This document shows positions 17,373 through 26,394 of a DNA stretch of 64,000 nt, one piece after another. The translations under genes and the position numbers were made by a program. The notes beneath the pieces were generated by a model, which worked only from the letters and a program-made list of their open reading frames with translations, was not told where the DNA came from and did not search any database. Position 1 is the stretch's first letter. Every line of letters starts with the position of its first letter. Source of the DNA: Gelidibacter salicanalis (lineage in GTDB: Bacteria > Bacteroidota > Bacteroidia > Flavobacteriales > Flavobacteriaceae); assembly GCF_016469035.1 (NCBI RefSeq), contig NZ_JAEHJZ010000007.1, positions 62,001 through 126,000 of the forward strand, in the 5' to 3' direction.

Positions 17373-18652
17373 TGGACGCTACAAAACCAAAACAGTCTAT
17401 ATATATCATCCTATTGTTAATTTTGGCAGGGGAAGCAATTTTTGTGCTTCCCTTTGTCTTGGCACGAATTTTCAGACCTACATTTTTAGAGGTTTTTAAG
17501 ATCAATAACTTTGAGTTAGGTAGTTGTTTTTCAGTTTATGGGGTGGTAGCCTTGCTCTCCTACTTTTTTGGTGGGTCGTTAGCAGATAAATATGCGCCAA
17601 GAACCTTAATGGCCGTTGCACTGTTTATGACCGCATTAGGTGGTTTTTATATGGCGACCTTCCCCTCTTATACAGCATTAAAAATATTGTTTGGCTATTA
17701 TGGGTTTACCACCATTTTTTTGTTTTGGGCACCTATGATTAAAGCCACAAGAGTTTGGGGCGGACAAAACAAACAAGGACTTGCCTTCGGATTTTTAGAT
17801 GGTGGTAGAGGCCTCGTAGCGGCGAGTTTTGGCTCTCTAGGCGTGTTGGTTTTTTCCTATATGCTCACCGTTGATGTTTCAGCTGCATCGCTGTTAGAAC
17901 GGCAAGACGCCTTTAAATATGTGGTTTGGATCTCTTCCGGAGTGGTTGTGTTAATCGGAATTCTGGTGTTTTATTTCCTTAAGCCATTATCTGATAGCGC
18001 CGAAACAATAACCCAACAAAGTAAAGTATATACGCTCGAAAATTTTAAAGCTGTTTTGAAATATCCATCGGTTTGGCTGATGATGCTTATTATTTTGTGT
18101 GCTTATGTTGGCTATAAAATCACTGATATCTTTAGTTTGTACGCCAAGGATGTGTTAAAATTTGACGCCATCAAATCTGCCGAGATTGGTACATATCTCC
18201 TTTATGCACGGCCTGTAACCGGCATTACCATTGGGTTTCTGGCAGATAGAACACGGGCTTCCTTATGGATTATTATTGGCTTTGTTATCATGTTGCTCAG
18301 CAGTTTGCTTTTTGCCTCAGGAATTATTTCGGACAACACTATTGGTCTCTTTGTCATTTCTATAATATTCATGGCCATTGGAGTATATGCTACGCGTGTT
18401 CTTTATTTTGCAATTATGGAAGAGGCAACTTTACCATTGGCCATTACGGGAACAGCTATCGGATTTATTTCTGTGGTAGGGTACACCCCTGACATTTTTG
18501 CGGGTCCTTTAATAGGATTGCTTTTAGACAATTCGCCTGGTGAACTAGGGCATCAACATGTGTTTTTAGGAATGGCTGCTTTCTCAGTTATTGGATTTGC
18601 AGCAGCATTTACATTCTCAATACTTACAAAAAAGAAGATTAGAACGTCTTGA
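17372..18652 (+). CDS. MFS transporter coupled to acyl-CoA carboxylase
   Basis: A 426-residue MFS protein with twelve predicted helices and an MFS loop 2-3 motif near GGSLADKYAPRTLM. Its ATG shares one base with the carboxylase stop (TAATG), so translation is probably coupled. The family includes organic-anion and sugar-phosphate transporters, and the substrate cannot be assigned. The coupling suggests uptake or export of a carboxylic acid linked to branched-chain acyl-CoA metabolism, which is inference. Confidence 0.83.
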   Translation: MDATKPKQSIYIILLLILAGEAIFVLPFVLARIFRPTFLEVFKINNFELGSCFSVYGVVALLSYFFGGSLADKYAPRTLMAVALFMTALGGFYMATFPSYTALKILFGYYGFTTIFLFWAPMIKATRVWGGQNKQGLAFGFLDGGRGLVAASFGSLGVLVFSYMLTVDVSAASLLERQDAFKYVVWISSGVVVLIGILVFYFLKPLSDSAETITQQSKVYTLENFKAVLKYPSVWLMMLIILCAYVGYKITDIFSLYAKDVLKFDAIKSAEIGTYLLYARPVTGITIGFLADRTRASLWIIIGFVIMLLSSLLFASGIISDNTIGLFVISIIFMAIGVYATRVLYFAIMEEATLPLAITGTAIGFISVVGYTPDIFAGPLIGLLLDNSPGELGHQHVFLGMAAFSVIGFAAAFTFSILTKKKIRTS

Positions 18653-18703
18653 TGACCACTGCACATTTTTTGGGGTCAATTAAAAAATCACCTGGTATTG
18701 GAA

Positions 18704-18745
18704 ATAAAAAAGGAGCAAAAACCCAATGGCTTCCACTCCTTTTCT
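18704..18745 (-). terminator. Rho-independent terminator, bidirectional
   Basis: A stem AAAAGGAG/CTCCTTTT with a loop of about 20 bases. The minus strand has the T-rich tail, 42 bases after the menE stop, and the plus strand has a shorter one. It serves menE and probably also the MFS gene, which converges on it. Confidence 0.65.
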
Positions 18746-18785
18746 AATTAAGTTTCTCAACAGCCTTTATGACTGATGGTATATT

Positions 18786-19856
18786 TTAGTGAATGTTCTT
18801 TCCTAATAATTTAAGAGTGTCCTTACGCTGAATTTTTCCGGTAGCGGTTTCTTTAAATTTTGGGATATTATAAATGTCCTTAGGCACTTCAAACTTATCC
18901 AAATCAGCAAAAGCTGAGTTGTCAACTGTGTTTTTATCGCTTTCCACAACAAGAATTAGTTTTTCACCTAAATCTACATCCAGTTGAGAAGCAATAATAA
19001 AACGCTCTTTAATTTTACCGGCAAGCTTGGCTTCAATCTGTTCTGGGAATAATTTAACACCACCAGAATTGATGATGTTATCAGCACGTCCAATCAGTTC
19101 AAATTCTGTAGGAGAATGTATGTTAACCACATCAGTAGTCACCAGCTGTTCTAAAGCTACTTTAGGGGCATCAATAACCAAGCAACCTCTACCGTCTTGA
19201 GAAATACTAACATCAGGGAATACCGTAAAATACTTCATCCTATGTTCTCCATTCATGGCTTTTACCGCCACATGACTTACAGTTTCCGTCATGCCGTAAG
19301 TAGCAAAAATTTTAGTTTCTAAACCTTGAATAGCATCTTCTAAGGGTTGTGAGATGGTGGCACCTCCAATAATCAAGGTTTTGATATTGTAAATATAATC
19401 CACGGTATTTTTTAATTGCAGTGGAATCATGGCACAAAAATCATAAGTCTGCCCATAATCAAAGACAGGTTGCGAGGTTGGATCTACAAAATCGAGTTCC
19501 AAACCTAACACCATGGCTCTTACCAACATCATTTTGCCGGCAATATAATGGGTAGGCAAACAAAGTAGCGCTTTTTGTCCGGGTTCCATATTAAAATAGT
19601 TACCGGTGGCAATTGCTGAATTGACCATAGCCTGCTTGCTGACCTTCATCAACTTTGGTTTTCCAGTAGAGCCAGAAGTCCTTACATTAATATAATCTTT
19701 AGCATCTAACCAATCCATTAGGAAATCGCCCATTACTTTTTCATAGGGTGCTCCTTCCTTTACTAAGCTATAAGCCACTTCATTAAGGTCTTCAACATTG
19801 TAGGAGTTCCCGTTTAACTTAAATTTTAAATGAATTTTATCAAATGTTGGCGTCAT
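18786..19856 (-). CDS. menE: o-Succinylbenzoate-CoA ligase MenE
   Basis: A 356-residue member of the AMP-binding (adenylate-forming) family, short like other Bacteroidota MenE proteins. It activates o-succinylbenzoate to its CoA ester in menaquinone synthesis. The P-loop-like motif is RTSGSTGKPKLMKVS (about 59-73), the adenine region is ATYGMTET (about 190), and the C-terminal GKIQRKDTLKLL carries the adenylation lysine. It is the last gene of the menC-CPBP-menE run, 98 bases after the protease, and is followed by a terminator. Confidence 0.92.
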   Translation of the reverse strand: MTPTFDKIHLKFKLNGNSYNVEDLNEVAYSLVKEGAPYEKVMGDFLMDWLDAKDYINVRTSGSTGKPKLMKVSKQAMVNSAIATGNYFNMEPGQKALLCLPTHYIAGKMMLVRAMVLGLELDFVDPTSQPVFDYGQTYDFCAMIPLQLKNTVDYIYNIKTLIIGGATISQPLEDAIQGLETKIFATYGMTETVSHVAVKAMNGEHRMKYFTVFPDVSISQDGRGCLVIDAPKVALEQLVTTDVVNIHSPTEFELIGRADNIINSGGVKLFPEQIEAKLAGKIKERFIIASQLDVDLGEKLILVVESDKNTVDNSAFADLDKFEVPKDIYNIPKFKETATGKIQRKDTLKLLGKNIH

Positions 19857-19954
19857 TTTTTATGTTTTTACAGTATAATTATCTAAACGTTATTAGAGAC
19901 CCAAGGTAGAAGTTTCTTGGTTAACCAAGGTGCCTTAAGGAAAAAAATTAGCAC

Positions 19955-20938
19955 TTATTCAATACCAATAGTATCAATTTCCTCTTGTACTTTAAATTTA
20001 TGATTTGGTTCTACCACCTTACCAAATAACTTGCCTTTCCAATCGGTCCAATTATACATTTTTGACAAGATAAATAGGATGATAGGAAACATGATAAATA
20101 CTGGCACAATAATAACTGTTACTCCAGCAGTTTGCGGGTCAGAAATGTCTTTTAAAACGGAATGCGTTTGGAATGCGGTCCAGTCTGCAGTAACCAATAA
20201 GGCGGTAAATAAATTGTTGGCAGCATGAAAACCTAAAGCTAACTCTAACCCGTCATCCATCAAAGTCATAATTCCTAAAAATAATCCTGTACCTATATAA
20301 TACACCATAATTATGGGACCAAGCTTGTCTACTTCAGGGTTTGCCATATGCAACAATCCGAAAACTATAGAGGTAAAGATTAATGGCACCACTTTATACC
20401 GTGTAACCACACCAAGCCCTTGCATGATATAACCTCTAAACAAATACTCCTCAAAACTGGTCTGTAATGGCACCAAAATAATAGCGATAACACAGAGGAT
20501 CAAAAATGGTTGCAGATTAAAATTAAAGACATAATCTTCAGGGGACATATAGTAATCTATCAGCACTAAACTGGAGGATAAAATTCCCCAAAAGAAAAAG
20601 ATGACCCAAAAACGTTTCCAATCTATTTTTGGTCGGGCTGTGGTAAGCGATGTAAACGACTGTTTATGCAGCCACTTTACGGCACCAAGTAAAAACAGCA
20701 AGCCACCAACAAAAGGAAGCAGAATAAATACAAGATTTAAATTAGGTTCAAACAACCCCATTAAATACGCTGTATCACCCATTTTAGACTGGTCAATAGA
20801 ACCGCCTCGCATGGTTTTGAGAAACACACCCAATGCATGCGGAATTGAAAATATGACCAATCCTACCAGTGCTATAATTATACCAATTATATAACGCCAC
20901 CAATCATGTAATCCTTTAAACGCCTGAGCTATATACAT
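19955..20938 (-). CDS. CPBP family intramembrane metalloprotease
   Basis: A 327-residue protein with about eight hydrophobic segments. The CPBP (Abi/CAAX protease-like) motifs are present: FEEYLFRGYIMQGL at about 163-176 (EExxxR), LLHMANP at about 196 and GFHAANNLF at about 237. These are the usual metal ligands and catalytic glutamates of Rce1-type glutamic proteases. It lies between menC (6 bases) and menE (98 bases) on the same strand, so it is probably co-transcribed. A role in menaquinone synthesis is not known. Confidence 0.88.
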   Translation of the reverse strand: MYIAQAFKGLHDWWRYIIGIIIALVGLVIFSIPHALGVFLKTMRGGSIDQSKMGDTAYLMGLFEPNLNLVFILLPFVGGLLFLLGAVKWLHKQSFTSLTTARPKIDWKRFWVIFFFWGILSSSLVLIDYYMSPEDYVFNFNLQPFLILCVIAIILVPLQTSFEEYLFRGYIMQGLGVVTRYKVVPLIFTSIVFGLLHMANPEVDKLGPIIMVYYIGTGLFLGIMTLMDDGLELALGFHAANNLFTALLVTADWTAFQTHSVLKDISDPQTAGVTVIIVPVFIMFPIILFILSKMYNWTDWKGKLFGKVVEPNHKFKVQEEIDTIGIE

Positions 20939-20944
20939 ATCTAT

Positions 20945-21979
20945 TTATAAATTAAAATTCCAATTAATTCTTTTATCGTAGTGCAATCCACCATGTTCTA
21001 CCACTAACGGACTGGCAATATTATTTGTAAACAAACTTCCAGTTCCAAGGCCTTGAGGGCGGTTATTTTCTAAAGTATAGGTCCATTGGGCAATAGCATT
21101 CAATCCTACATTGCTCTCTAGCGCGCTAGTTATCCAATAGCCAATACTGTTGGCATGGGCAGCTTCAATCCATTCGGTACTGCCTTGAAAACCGCCCACC
21201 AACGTTGGTTTCAAAATAATGTATTGTGGGTTTATAGTTTCTAATAAGTGCTGTTTATCTGAAAGGTCCAAAACCCCAATCAGTTCTTCATCTAAGGCGA
21301 TGTCCAACGGGGTTATGTCGCAGAGTTTAGCCATCTCCTCCACTTGCCCCTGTTTTATAGGCTGCTCTATGGAATGCAACTGGTAGTCTGATAATCGTTT
21401 TAGTTTTTCTAAAGCATCATTTGGAGTAAATGCACCGTTGGCATCCACACGCAGTTCGATATCAGTTGCCGAAAAATGAGTCCTGATCGATTTCAGAAGC
21501 TCTAATTCAGCTTGAAAATCGATAGCCCCAATTTTTAGTTTGATGCAATTAAATCCAGCGTCAATTTTAGATTTGATCTGCTCCTTCATAAAAGCTTCCG
21601 TCCCCATCCAGATCAATCCATTGATGGGAATAGCTGCTTCACCTTCGGTAAATTTAGACGGAAATAATTCAAAAGATGTTTTGGATTCTAAATCTAGAAA
21701 CGCCATTTCAAGTCCAAATTGAATGCTCGGAAACGCTTTCAGTTTAGAAATCAGCACTTCTTTGCCTAAAAAAATATTCTTACAGGTCCAACTTAGAACG
21801 GATCCAAAATCAGGACGGTCGTCAATAGACAAGCCTCTAAACATGCCACATTCCCCAACGCCTTTTTTACCGTTAGATTCAATGATAACGAACCAAGTAT
21901 CCTTAGTTTTTAAGACACCACGAGAGGTGCCACTAGGTTGTTTAAAATTGAGGGTGTATGTTTGGTAGGTTGCCGTCAT
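20945..21979 (-). CDS. menC: o-Succinylbenzoate synthase MenC
   Basis: A 344-residue member of the enolase superfamily. It dehydrates SHCHC to o-succinylbenzoate. The catalytic set is visible: KLKIG (Lys base), RVDANGAF (metal Asp), SIEQP (metal Glu), ALDEEL (metal Asp/Glu) and ILKPTLVGG (second Lys). The start at 21979 is preferred because a CAAAAATA (TATTTTTG on this strand) -7 element sits at 21988-21995. The longer frame to 22045 would start before the promoter. It leads an operon with the CPBP protease and menE. Confidence 0.93.
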   Translation of the reverse strand: MTATYQTYTLNFKQPSGTSRGVLKTKDTWFVIIESNGKKGVGECGMFRGLSIDDRPDFGSVLSWTCKNIFLGKEVLISKLKAFPSIQFGLEMAFLDLESKTSFELFPSKFTEGEAAIPINGLIWMGTEAFMKEQIKSKIDAGFNCIKLKIGAIDFQAELELLKSIRTHFSATDIELRVDANGAFTPNDALEKLKRLSDYQLHSIEQPIKQGQVEEMAKLCDITPLDIALDEELIGVLDLSDKQHLLETINPQYIILKPTLVGGFQGSTEWIEAAHANSIGYWITSALESNVGLNAIAQWTYTLENNRPQGLGTGSLFTNNIASPLVVEHGGLHYDKRINWNFNL

Positions 21980-21987
21980 AATCTGGT

Positions 21988-21995
21988 CAAAAATA
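21988..21995 (-). promoter_or_regulatory. -7 promoter element for menC operon
   Basis: TATTTTTG on the minus strand, a match to TAnnTTTG, 8 bases before the ATG at 21979. It implies a very short leader and decides the menC start. No -33 TTG at normal spacing was seen. Confidence 0.5.
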
Positions 21996-22117
21996 GTCAA
22001 AAAATGTTGTATTTTTAAGAAATGGAAGGGCGGTATTCCTATCATTTGTTTTCATTAACAAAAAACATCGTACTTTAGGTAAACTCTAAAAAAACAACAC
22101 TGGTTTAGAACATCTAC

Positions 22118-23065
22118 ATGAACATGCCTGAATTTCCAAATATCATTCTTTATGCCATTCCTTTTTTCGTTATTTCGATTGGGTTAGAGCTCTACGGTAG
22201 CATTAAAGAGAACAAGAAATCGTATGAAACAAAAGATGCGGTTACCTCAATTACCATGGGCTTAGGGAATGTGTTGTTGGGATTTATCAGCAAGGGCATG
22301 GTATTGGTAGCGTTTATGATGATTTATGACAATTTCAGAATTTTCACTATTCCATTTGCGTGGTGGAGTTTTATACTGCTATTGTTTGCTGACGATTTTG
22401 CTTACTATTGGTTCCATCGCATCTCTCATCAAAACCGTTTATTTTGGGCATCACATGTGGTGCACCACTCTTCACAGCACTATAATTTAAGCACCGCTTT
22501 ACGTCAAACTTGGTCTGGCGGATTTTACACCTTTATATTTTGGTTGTGGTTGCCGTTGATTGGTTTTCATCCGGGAATGATTCTATTACAAATGTCGGTG
22601 AGTTTACTTTATCAATTTTGGATTCACACCGAAGCGATTGATAAAATGCCCAAATGGTTTGAAGCCATTATGAACACACCATCGCACCACCGAGTTCATC
22701 ACGGTAGCAATCCGCTCTATCTCGATAGAAACCATGCTGGAATTTTTATTATCTGGGATAAACTTTTCGGAACATTTCAGCCAGAGCTTAAAGAGGAAAA
22801 GGTAGTGTACGGATTGGTAACCAATATCAACACCCATAATCCCATAACAGTGGCCTTTCACGAATGGGTTGCCATGGGCAGAGATGTGTTTTCTGGAAAA
22901 AAATCATTAGGTGATCGTATCAAATACATAGTCAAACCTCCTGGATGGAAACATGACGGAACGGGTAAGTCCAGTACTGATTTGCGGAATGAGTGGCAGG
23001 AGTCAGTTGGTAGGAGTCAGTCGGCAGTTGGCAGTAGTCAGTCGGCAGTTGGAAATGAGTTGTGA
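22118..23065 (+). CDS. Sterol desaturase / fatty acid hydroxylase family protein
   Basis: A 315-residue membrane di-iron enzyme. Histidine clusters are HRISH (about 107), ASHVVHHS (about 118) and HRVHHGSNPLYLDRNH (about 191), which is the full set of the fatty acid hydroxylase superfamily. Four to six hydrophobic helices surround them. The substrate is unknown. The last 21 residues (SVGRSQSAVGSSQSAVG-type) are not family sequence: they are encoded by an intergenic repeat at 22985-23055, so the original C-terminus was probably at about residue 290. A truncated SDR gene follows on the same strand, a common neighbour of such hydroxylases. Confidence 0.88.
   Translation: MNMPEFPNIILYAIPFFVISIGLELYGSIKENKKSYETKDAVTSITMGLGNVLLGFISKGMVLVAFMMIYDNFRIFTIPFAWWSFILLLFADDFAYYWFHRISHQNRLFWASHVVHHSSQHYNLSTALRQTWSGGFYTFIFWLWLPLIGFHPGMILLQMSVSLLYQFWIHTEAIDKMPKWFEAIMNTPSHHRVHHGSNPLYLDRNHAGIFIIWDKLFGTFQPELKEEKVVYGLVTNINTHNPITVAFHEWVAMGRDVFSGKKSLGDRIKYIVKPPGWKHDGTGKSSTDLRNEWQESVGRSQSAVGSSQSAVGNEL
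22985..23055. repeat. CAGTTGGCAGT-type repeat inside the 3' end of the desaturase gene
   Basis: Several near copies of CAGTCGGCAGTTGG in direct order. Related copies lie at 38562-38635 inside menF and at 56215-56275 upstream of the pseudouridine synthase gene. This copy is translated as part of the desaturase C-terminus. Confidence 0.75.
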
Positions 23066-23101
23066 CGGTTTAATAAGTACAATTTATTTCAGTTCATTAG
23101 T

Positions 23102-23163
23102 GTCAATTTCAATTTCATCATTAACTTCAATTTCATCTTCATCTTCAACTTCATCTTCAATTT
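23102..23163 (+). repeat. Pyrimidine-rich simple repeat
   Basis: A run of TCAATTTCATCT-like units (6-12 base period) directly before the ATG of the SDR fragment. It may be slippage-prone, and it replaces any recognisable promoter. Confidence 0.7.
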
Positions 23164-23169
23164 CCCCCC

Positions 23170-23418
23170 ATGAATTTCAACACTAAAGTTATTTGGATTA
23201 CGGGAGCTTCGAGCGGCATTGGAAAAGCCTTGTCCATAGCGCTGTCACAAGAAAACTGCCAACTCATCCTATCCTCTCGACGTGAAAACGCGCTTGAAGC
23301 CGTTAAAAGCCAATGCAAAAACCCAGAACAGGTTGCGCTGCTGCCCTTTGATTTAGCGAATTTTTACCAGATGAAATCAGTGGCTCTTGAGGAAGAATCA
23401 AGACCGCTTCGCTGTTAG
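23170..23418 (+). pseudogene. Truncated short-chain dehydrogenase (SDR) fragment
   Basis: The frame encodes 82 residues. The first 70 are the N-terminal Rossmann part of a classical SDR: the cofactor motif TGASSGIGKA at about 12-21, the SSRRENALE segment, and LLPFDLAN near 60. The usual protein is about 250-270 residues. The active-site Tyr-x3-Lys and all of the rest are missing. The last 13 residues come from a sequence (GAGGAAGAATCAAGACCGC...) that looks like an intergenic repeat, so a repeat-associated deletion or insertion is likely. No remaining SDR sequence was found downstream. Confidence 0.8.
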
Positions 23419-23930
23419 AACCAAGATTTCAACCGTTAAGCCCTAAAAACATAGGCATTAAGATTTATAATTATCAGGAATTATAGTGTTTGTTAACATC
23501 TTCAAAGAAGATAAACCACTGTGGACTGGAAGTCCAAAATTTTGAACAAAAGAATGAAATTCTTTTTTAAGAATAGTTTGTCATTCCGAATGAGGCACGA
23601 AGAGGAATCTCATTATGATAAGATTTCTTGTTGCTCGTTCCTCGCTCTTTCGAAATGACAAAAATGCTATTAAAACTTTATAGAAACTAAAATAACGACA
23701 ATGGAATTGAAGGGTTTTAACCCCTAACTAGATAATAAAAAATGTGGACATAAACGCCCAAAACTTTGAAAAACCTTTATCAGTCTATATTCTTAGAAGA
23801 TGGATGGCATTTTAATCGGACAACAATAGTGTTTTTTATTAGGAAATAATAAGGTCTCAAAATTTTGCAAAATTGCTCCATGGGTCTAAGGTCAGAGTTA
23901 ACTGGACTTAAATTTGATTTCCTAATCTTT
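23419..23930. other. Intergenic region with repeats, no gene
   Basis: No coding frame is convincing in these 512 bases. It contains a small AAGAAT/ATTCTT hairpin at about 23549-23570 and the TTTGTCATT...AATGACAAA palindromic element at 23578-23662. The rest is AT-rich sequence without recognisable content. Confidence 0.6.
23578..23662. repeat. TTTGTCATT palindromic element, single copy
   Basis: Ends are inverted repeats TTTGTCATT and AATGACAAA. The interior has GAGGAATCTCAT and CTCGTTCCTCG stretches that also tend to pair. It belongs to the same general family as the tandem array at 57150-58205. Confidence 0.7.
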
Positions 23931-25052
23931 TTACATTAATGTCAATATATATCCCCCAATTGCTCCGCCCAAAACGACAAAGGCACTATTCATTTTTTTG
24001 AAAATAAAAACCATAATCAAACTTGCAATAACTATTAAAATTGTTCGCCAATCTGTTAAAGTATCCTTTACCATTTCTACACAAACGGCAATTATCAATG
24101 CAACCGAAGCGACATTTACCGCATCTAAAACGGCACCTATAATTTTTGATTTCCGCATTTTCGGTATCAACGGATTTAATATTAATACGAAAAGGAACGA
24201 CGGAATAAAAATACCAAGAGTTGCAGCAATTGCTCCCGCAATTCCGTTCATTTGCCAACCTATAAAAGTTGCAGTGGATAACACTGGTCCTGGCGTTATT
24301 TGTCCAATAGCAACTGCGTCAATCAGTGCCTGTCTGGTCAACCATCCGTTTGCAACTAATTCTGAGTCAAGAAATGCAAACAAAACATAGCCACTGCCAT
24401 AAAGTATTGCGCCAACTTTTAAAAAAATTAAGAATATTTTAAGAATTTCTATCTTTGAAGGGTCGGCAACCTGAAAAAGGATAAGTGGGATAAAACTATG
24501 TAAACTGCCAGCATTTTTTTTTAAAAAATAGATAGCGAACCCAAGCAAACCGCATCCAAAAAGAGCTATTATTTCGTTAACTCCTAATAAGCAAGCCACT
24601 AAAGTAATAATGCCCAAAATAGCAAGTTCCTTATTTTTTACTGCCTTTTTACCAAGTCGGAAAGCTGCCATAATGATTATTGCAATAACTGCTGGCTTAA
24701 TGCCATAGATAAAAGGCTCTACTTCTGGTAACTGACCATATTGTTGATAGAGCCAGGCAAAAACAGAAGTGATGACGACCGCAGGAAAAATGAAGCAAAA
24801 TCCAGCAACAAACAGACCTTTCCAACCTGCACGTTCGTGTCCGCAATGCATAGTCATTTCAGTCGAATTCGGACCTGGAATTAAATTGGTAGCACCAACA
24901 AGGTCGAGAAAGTGTTCTTGGGTCATCCACTTTCTTTTTTTGACAATTTCATCCTCCATCATTGCGATATGTGCGGCAGGACCGCCAAAAGCAATGCTTC
25001 CCAACTTCAAAAACAGTAAGGCTAGCTCTTTTAATCTATTTTTTTCTTGCAT
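23931..25052 (-). CDS. chrA: Chromate transporter ChrA
   Basis: A 373-residue two-domain CHR family protein, near the usual 370-400 length. Each half carries the family motif: FLKLGSIAFGGPAAH at about 13-27 with LIPGPNSTEM, and FLKVGAILYGSGYV with QITPGPVLSTAT in the second. About ten hydrophobic segments are seen. ChrA exports chromate across the inner membrane in resistance systems, although many CHR homologues are untested. No chrB is beside it. It is the first gene after the disrupted SDR gene and lies 4 bases from the broken gene at 25057-25817. Confidence 0.92.
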   Translation of the reverse strand: MQEKNRLKELALLFLKLGSIAFGGPAAHIAMMEDEIVKKRKWMTQEHFLDLVGATNLIPGPNSTEMTMHCGHERAGWKGLFVAGFCFIFPAVVITSVFAWLYQQYGQLPEVEPFIYGIKPAVIAIIIMAAFRLGKKAVKNKELAILGIITLVACLLGVNEIIALFGCGLLGFAIYFLKKNAGSLHSFIPLILFQVADPSKIEILKIFLIFLKVGAILYGSGYVLFAFLDSELVANGWLTRQALIDAVAIGQITPGPVLSTATFIGWQMNGIAGAIAATLGIFIPSFLFVLILNPLIPKMRKSKIIGAVLDAVNVASVALIIAVCVEMVKDTLTDWRTILIVIASLIMVFIFKKMNSAFVVLGGAIGGYILTLM

Positions 25053-25056
25053 TGTT

Positions 25057-25817
25057 TTATCGCAATTTCATTTCATCTATTAGGTTTAAAATATCCGGAT
25101 TATAAACTTTCATTGTAATGTTGTCTGCGTCAACATAAAAAAGACATAGGGTATTTTCAACACTGAAGGATTGGGTATGCTTGCTCCACGAAAGAATTTC
25201 CTGGCCGTAGTACGGATCTCCAGCAGCGCCATTGTTAATTTGAAAAATTGAACGAGAAACATTCAGTTTTTTATGTACATAATTTTCTGGATAAATAGCT
25301 ATTTGGGGGGGTAGCTTGAGCCAATTGTTATTATGCTCGTCATCAGTAAGAATGCCCACTACTTTTTTACTATCATTAATCAAAATATTTAAGTATTCAT
25401 TTCGTCTTTCAATCATGCCTTTGTCAACAGGTGTTGTTGCTAATATAGGGTCTTTTGTCGCATCACAAATGGAGGGTACTACTTTAAATGGGCCTTCTCC
25501 CTGTAAGGCAATAATACCATCAAATAGCAACATTCCTTTTTCATCAGCCAATCGATAGCCTATGTTTACATAGCCTTTTCTTTCCAATCAACAAAGTGTC
25601 AACCTGTTTCTGTTCCTCTTGCGCTGCCTAAAAACTGTTTTATGGTATAGGGAGCACTAACTTTTTCTGCAAAATATTTTTGCCCGTCGCTTTCAAAATA
25701 TAATGTTCCGTTGGCATCATAAGCTAAATTGCTATAGGACGCGGGTATGCGAGCTTGTTGAGCCAAGGATATGGTCATTAACAAGGAGGCAAGAGCTGTA
25801 AAAAAAGACGTTTTCAT
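25057..25817 (-). pseudogene. Secreted protein gene broken by a stop and frameshift
   Basis: Two fragments appear to be one gene. The N-terminal part (25817-25599, 72 residues) has a signal peptide ending near LAQQ. The C-terminal part (25587-25057, 176 residues) has no ATG, starts at a TTG right after a TGA in its own frame, and is in another frame. The bases between still read as coding (HFVDWKEK). A TGA at 25599-25601 and a one- or two-base shift near 25575-25590 would explain it, giving about 258 residues. LTDDEHN and INNGAAGDPYY recall metallophosphoesterase C-termini, but this is weak. Sequencing error cannot be excluded. Confidence 0.6.
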
Positions 25818-25876
25818 TTAATTTTTTTTTATTGAAATCTAATGTGTTGATGCTAAAAGTATTTCTTGAATGATTG

Positions 25877-26335
25877 TTAACAGGAGCGTCTATTGTTGCT
25901 CAACAGTTTATCAATAGACCAGTTTCCGGCCCCTTCAACAAGTAAAAATAAACTACCCAAAAACATCGCCCAATCAGTTCGACCAGCATGCATCATTGCC
26001 CAAAATCCGTCAGCGTCCAATATTTCTAATTTTGTAGTTGCAATGGCAACCAACATAATAATGAGTGTTGGAATACTCGCCAATCTTGTTAGTAAGCCAA
26101 GTAAAATAAATGTACCACAAACAATCTCAACCGTACCGACAAATGCACCGAGAAATTCTGGTGATGGAAGTCCAATTTTTTCAAATCGTCCCGCACCCCG
26201 AAGGGCAGGAAATAAAAATTTTTGAATGCCTTCTGAAAGGAAAACGGCACCGACCAGTAAGCGAATGATAATGGTGGTTTTGGAATTGTCGGAAGTGATA
26301 ATTTTTTGGAACATCTTAAGGATTTTTTTTATCAA
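25877..26335 (-). CDS. DoxX family membrane protein
   Basis: A 152-residue protein with four hydrophobic helices. The DoxX core is visible: IIRLLVGAVFLSEGIQKFLFP at about 23-43, FVGTVEIVCGTFILLGLLTR at about 65-84, and the C-terminal LFLLVEGAGNWSIDKLL. Family members associate with membrane redox proteins, and this one has no clear partner. Internal starts exist (Met 8), but the first ATG is kept. A cytochrome c fragment lies upstream. Confidence 0.85.
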   Translation of the reverse strand: MIKKILKMFQKIITSDNSKTTIIIRLLVGAVFLSEGIQKFLFPALRGAGRFEKIGLPSPEFLGAFVGTVEIVCGTFILLGLLTRLASIPTLIIMLVAIATTKLEILDADGFWAMMHAGRTDWAMFLGSLFLLVEGAGNWSIDKLLSNNRRSC

Positions 26336-26394
26336 ATAAAATCAAATATTTTATATAGTGATAAATTCTATCATTATTTTCTAATTGGTGATTG

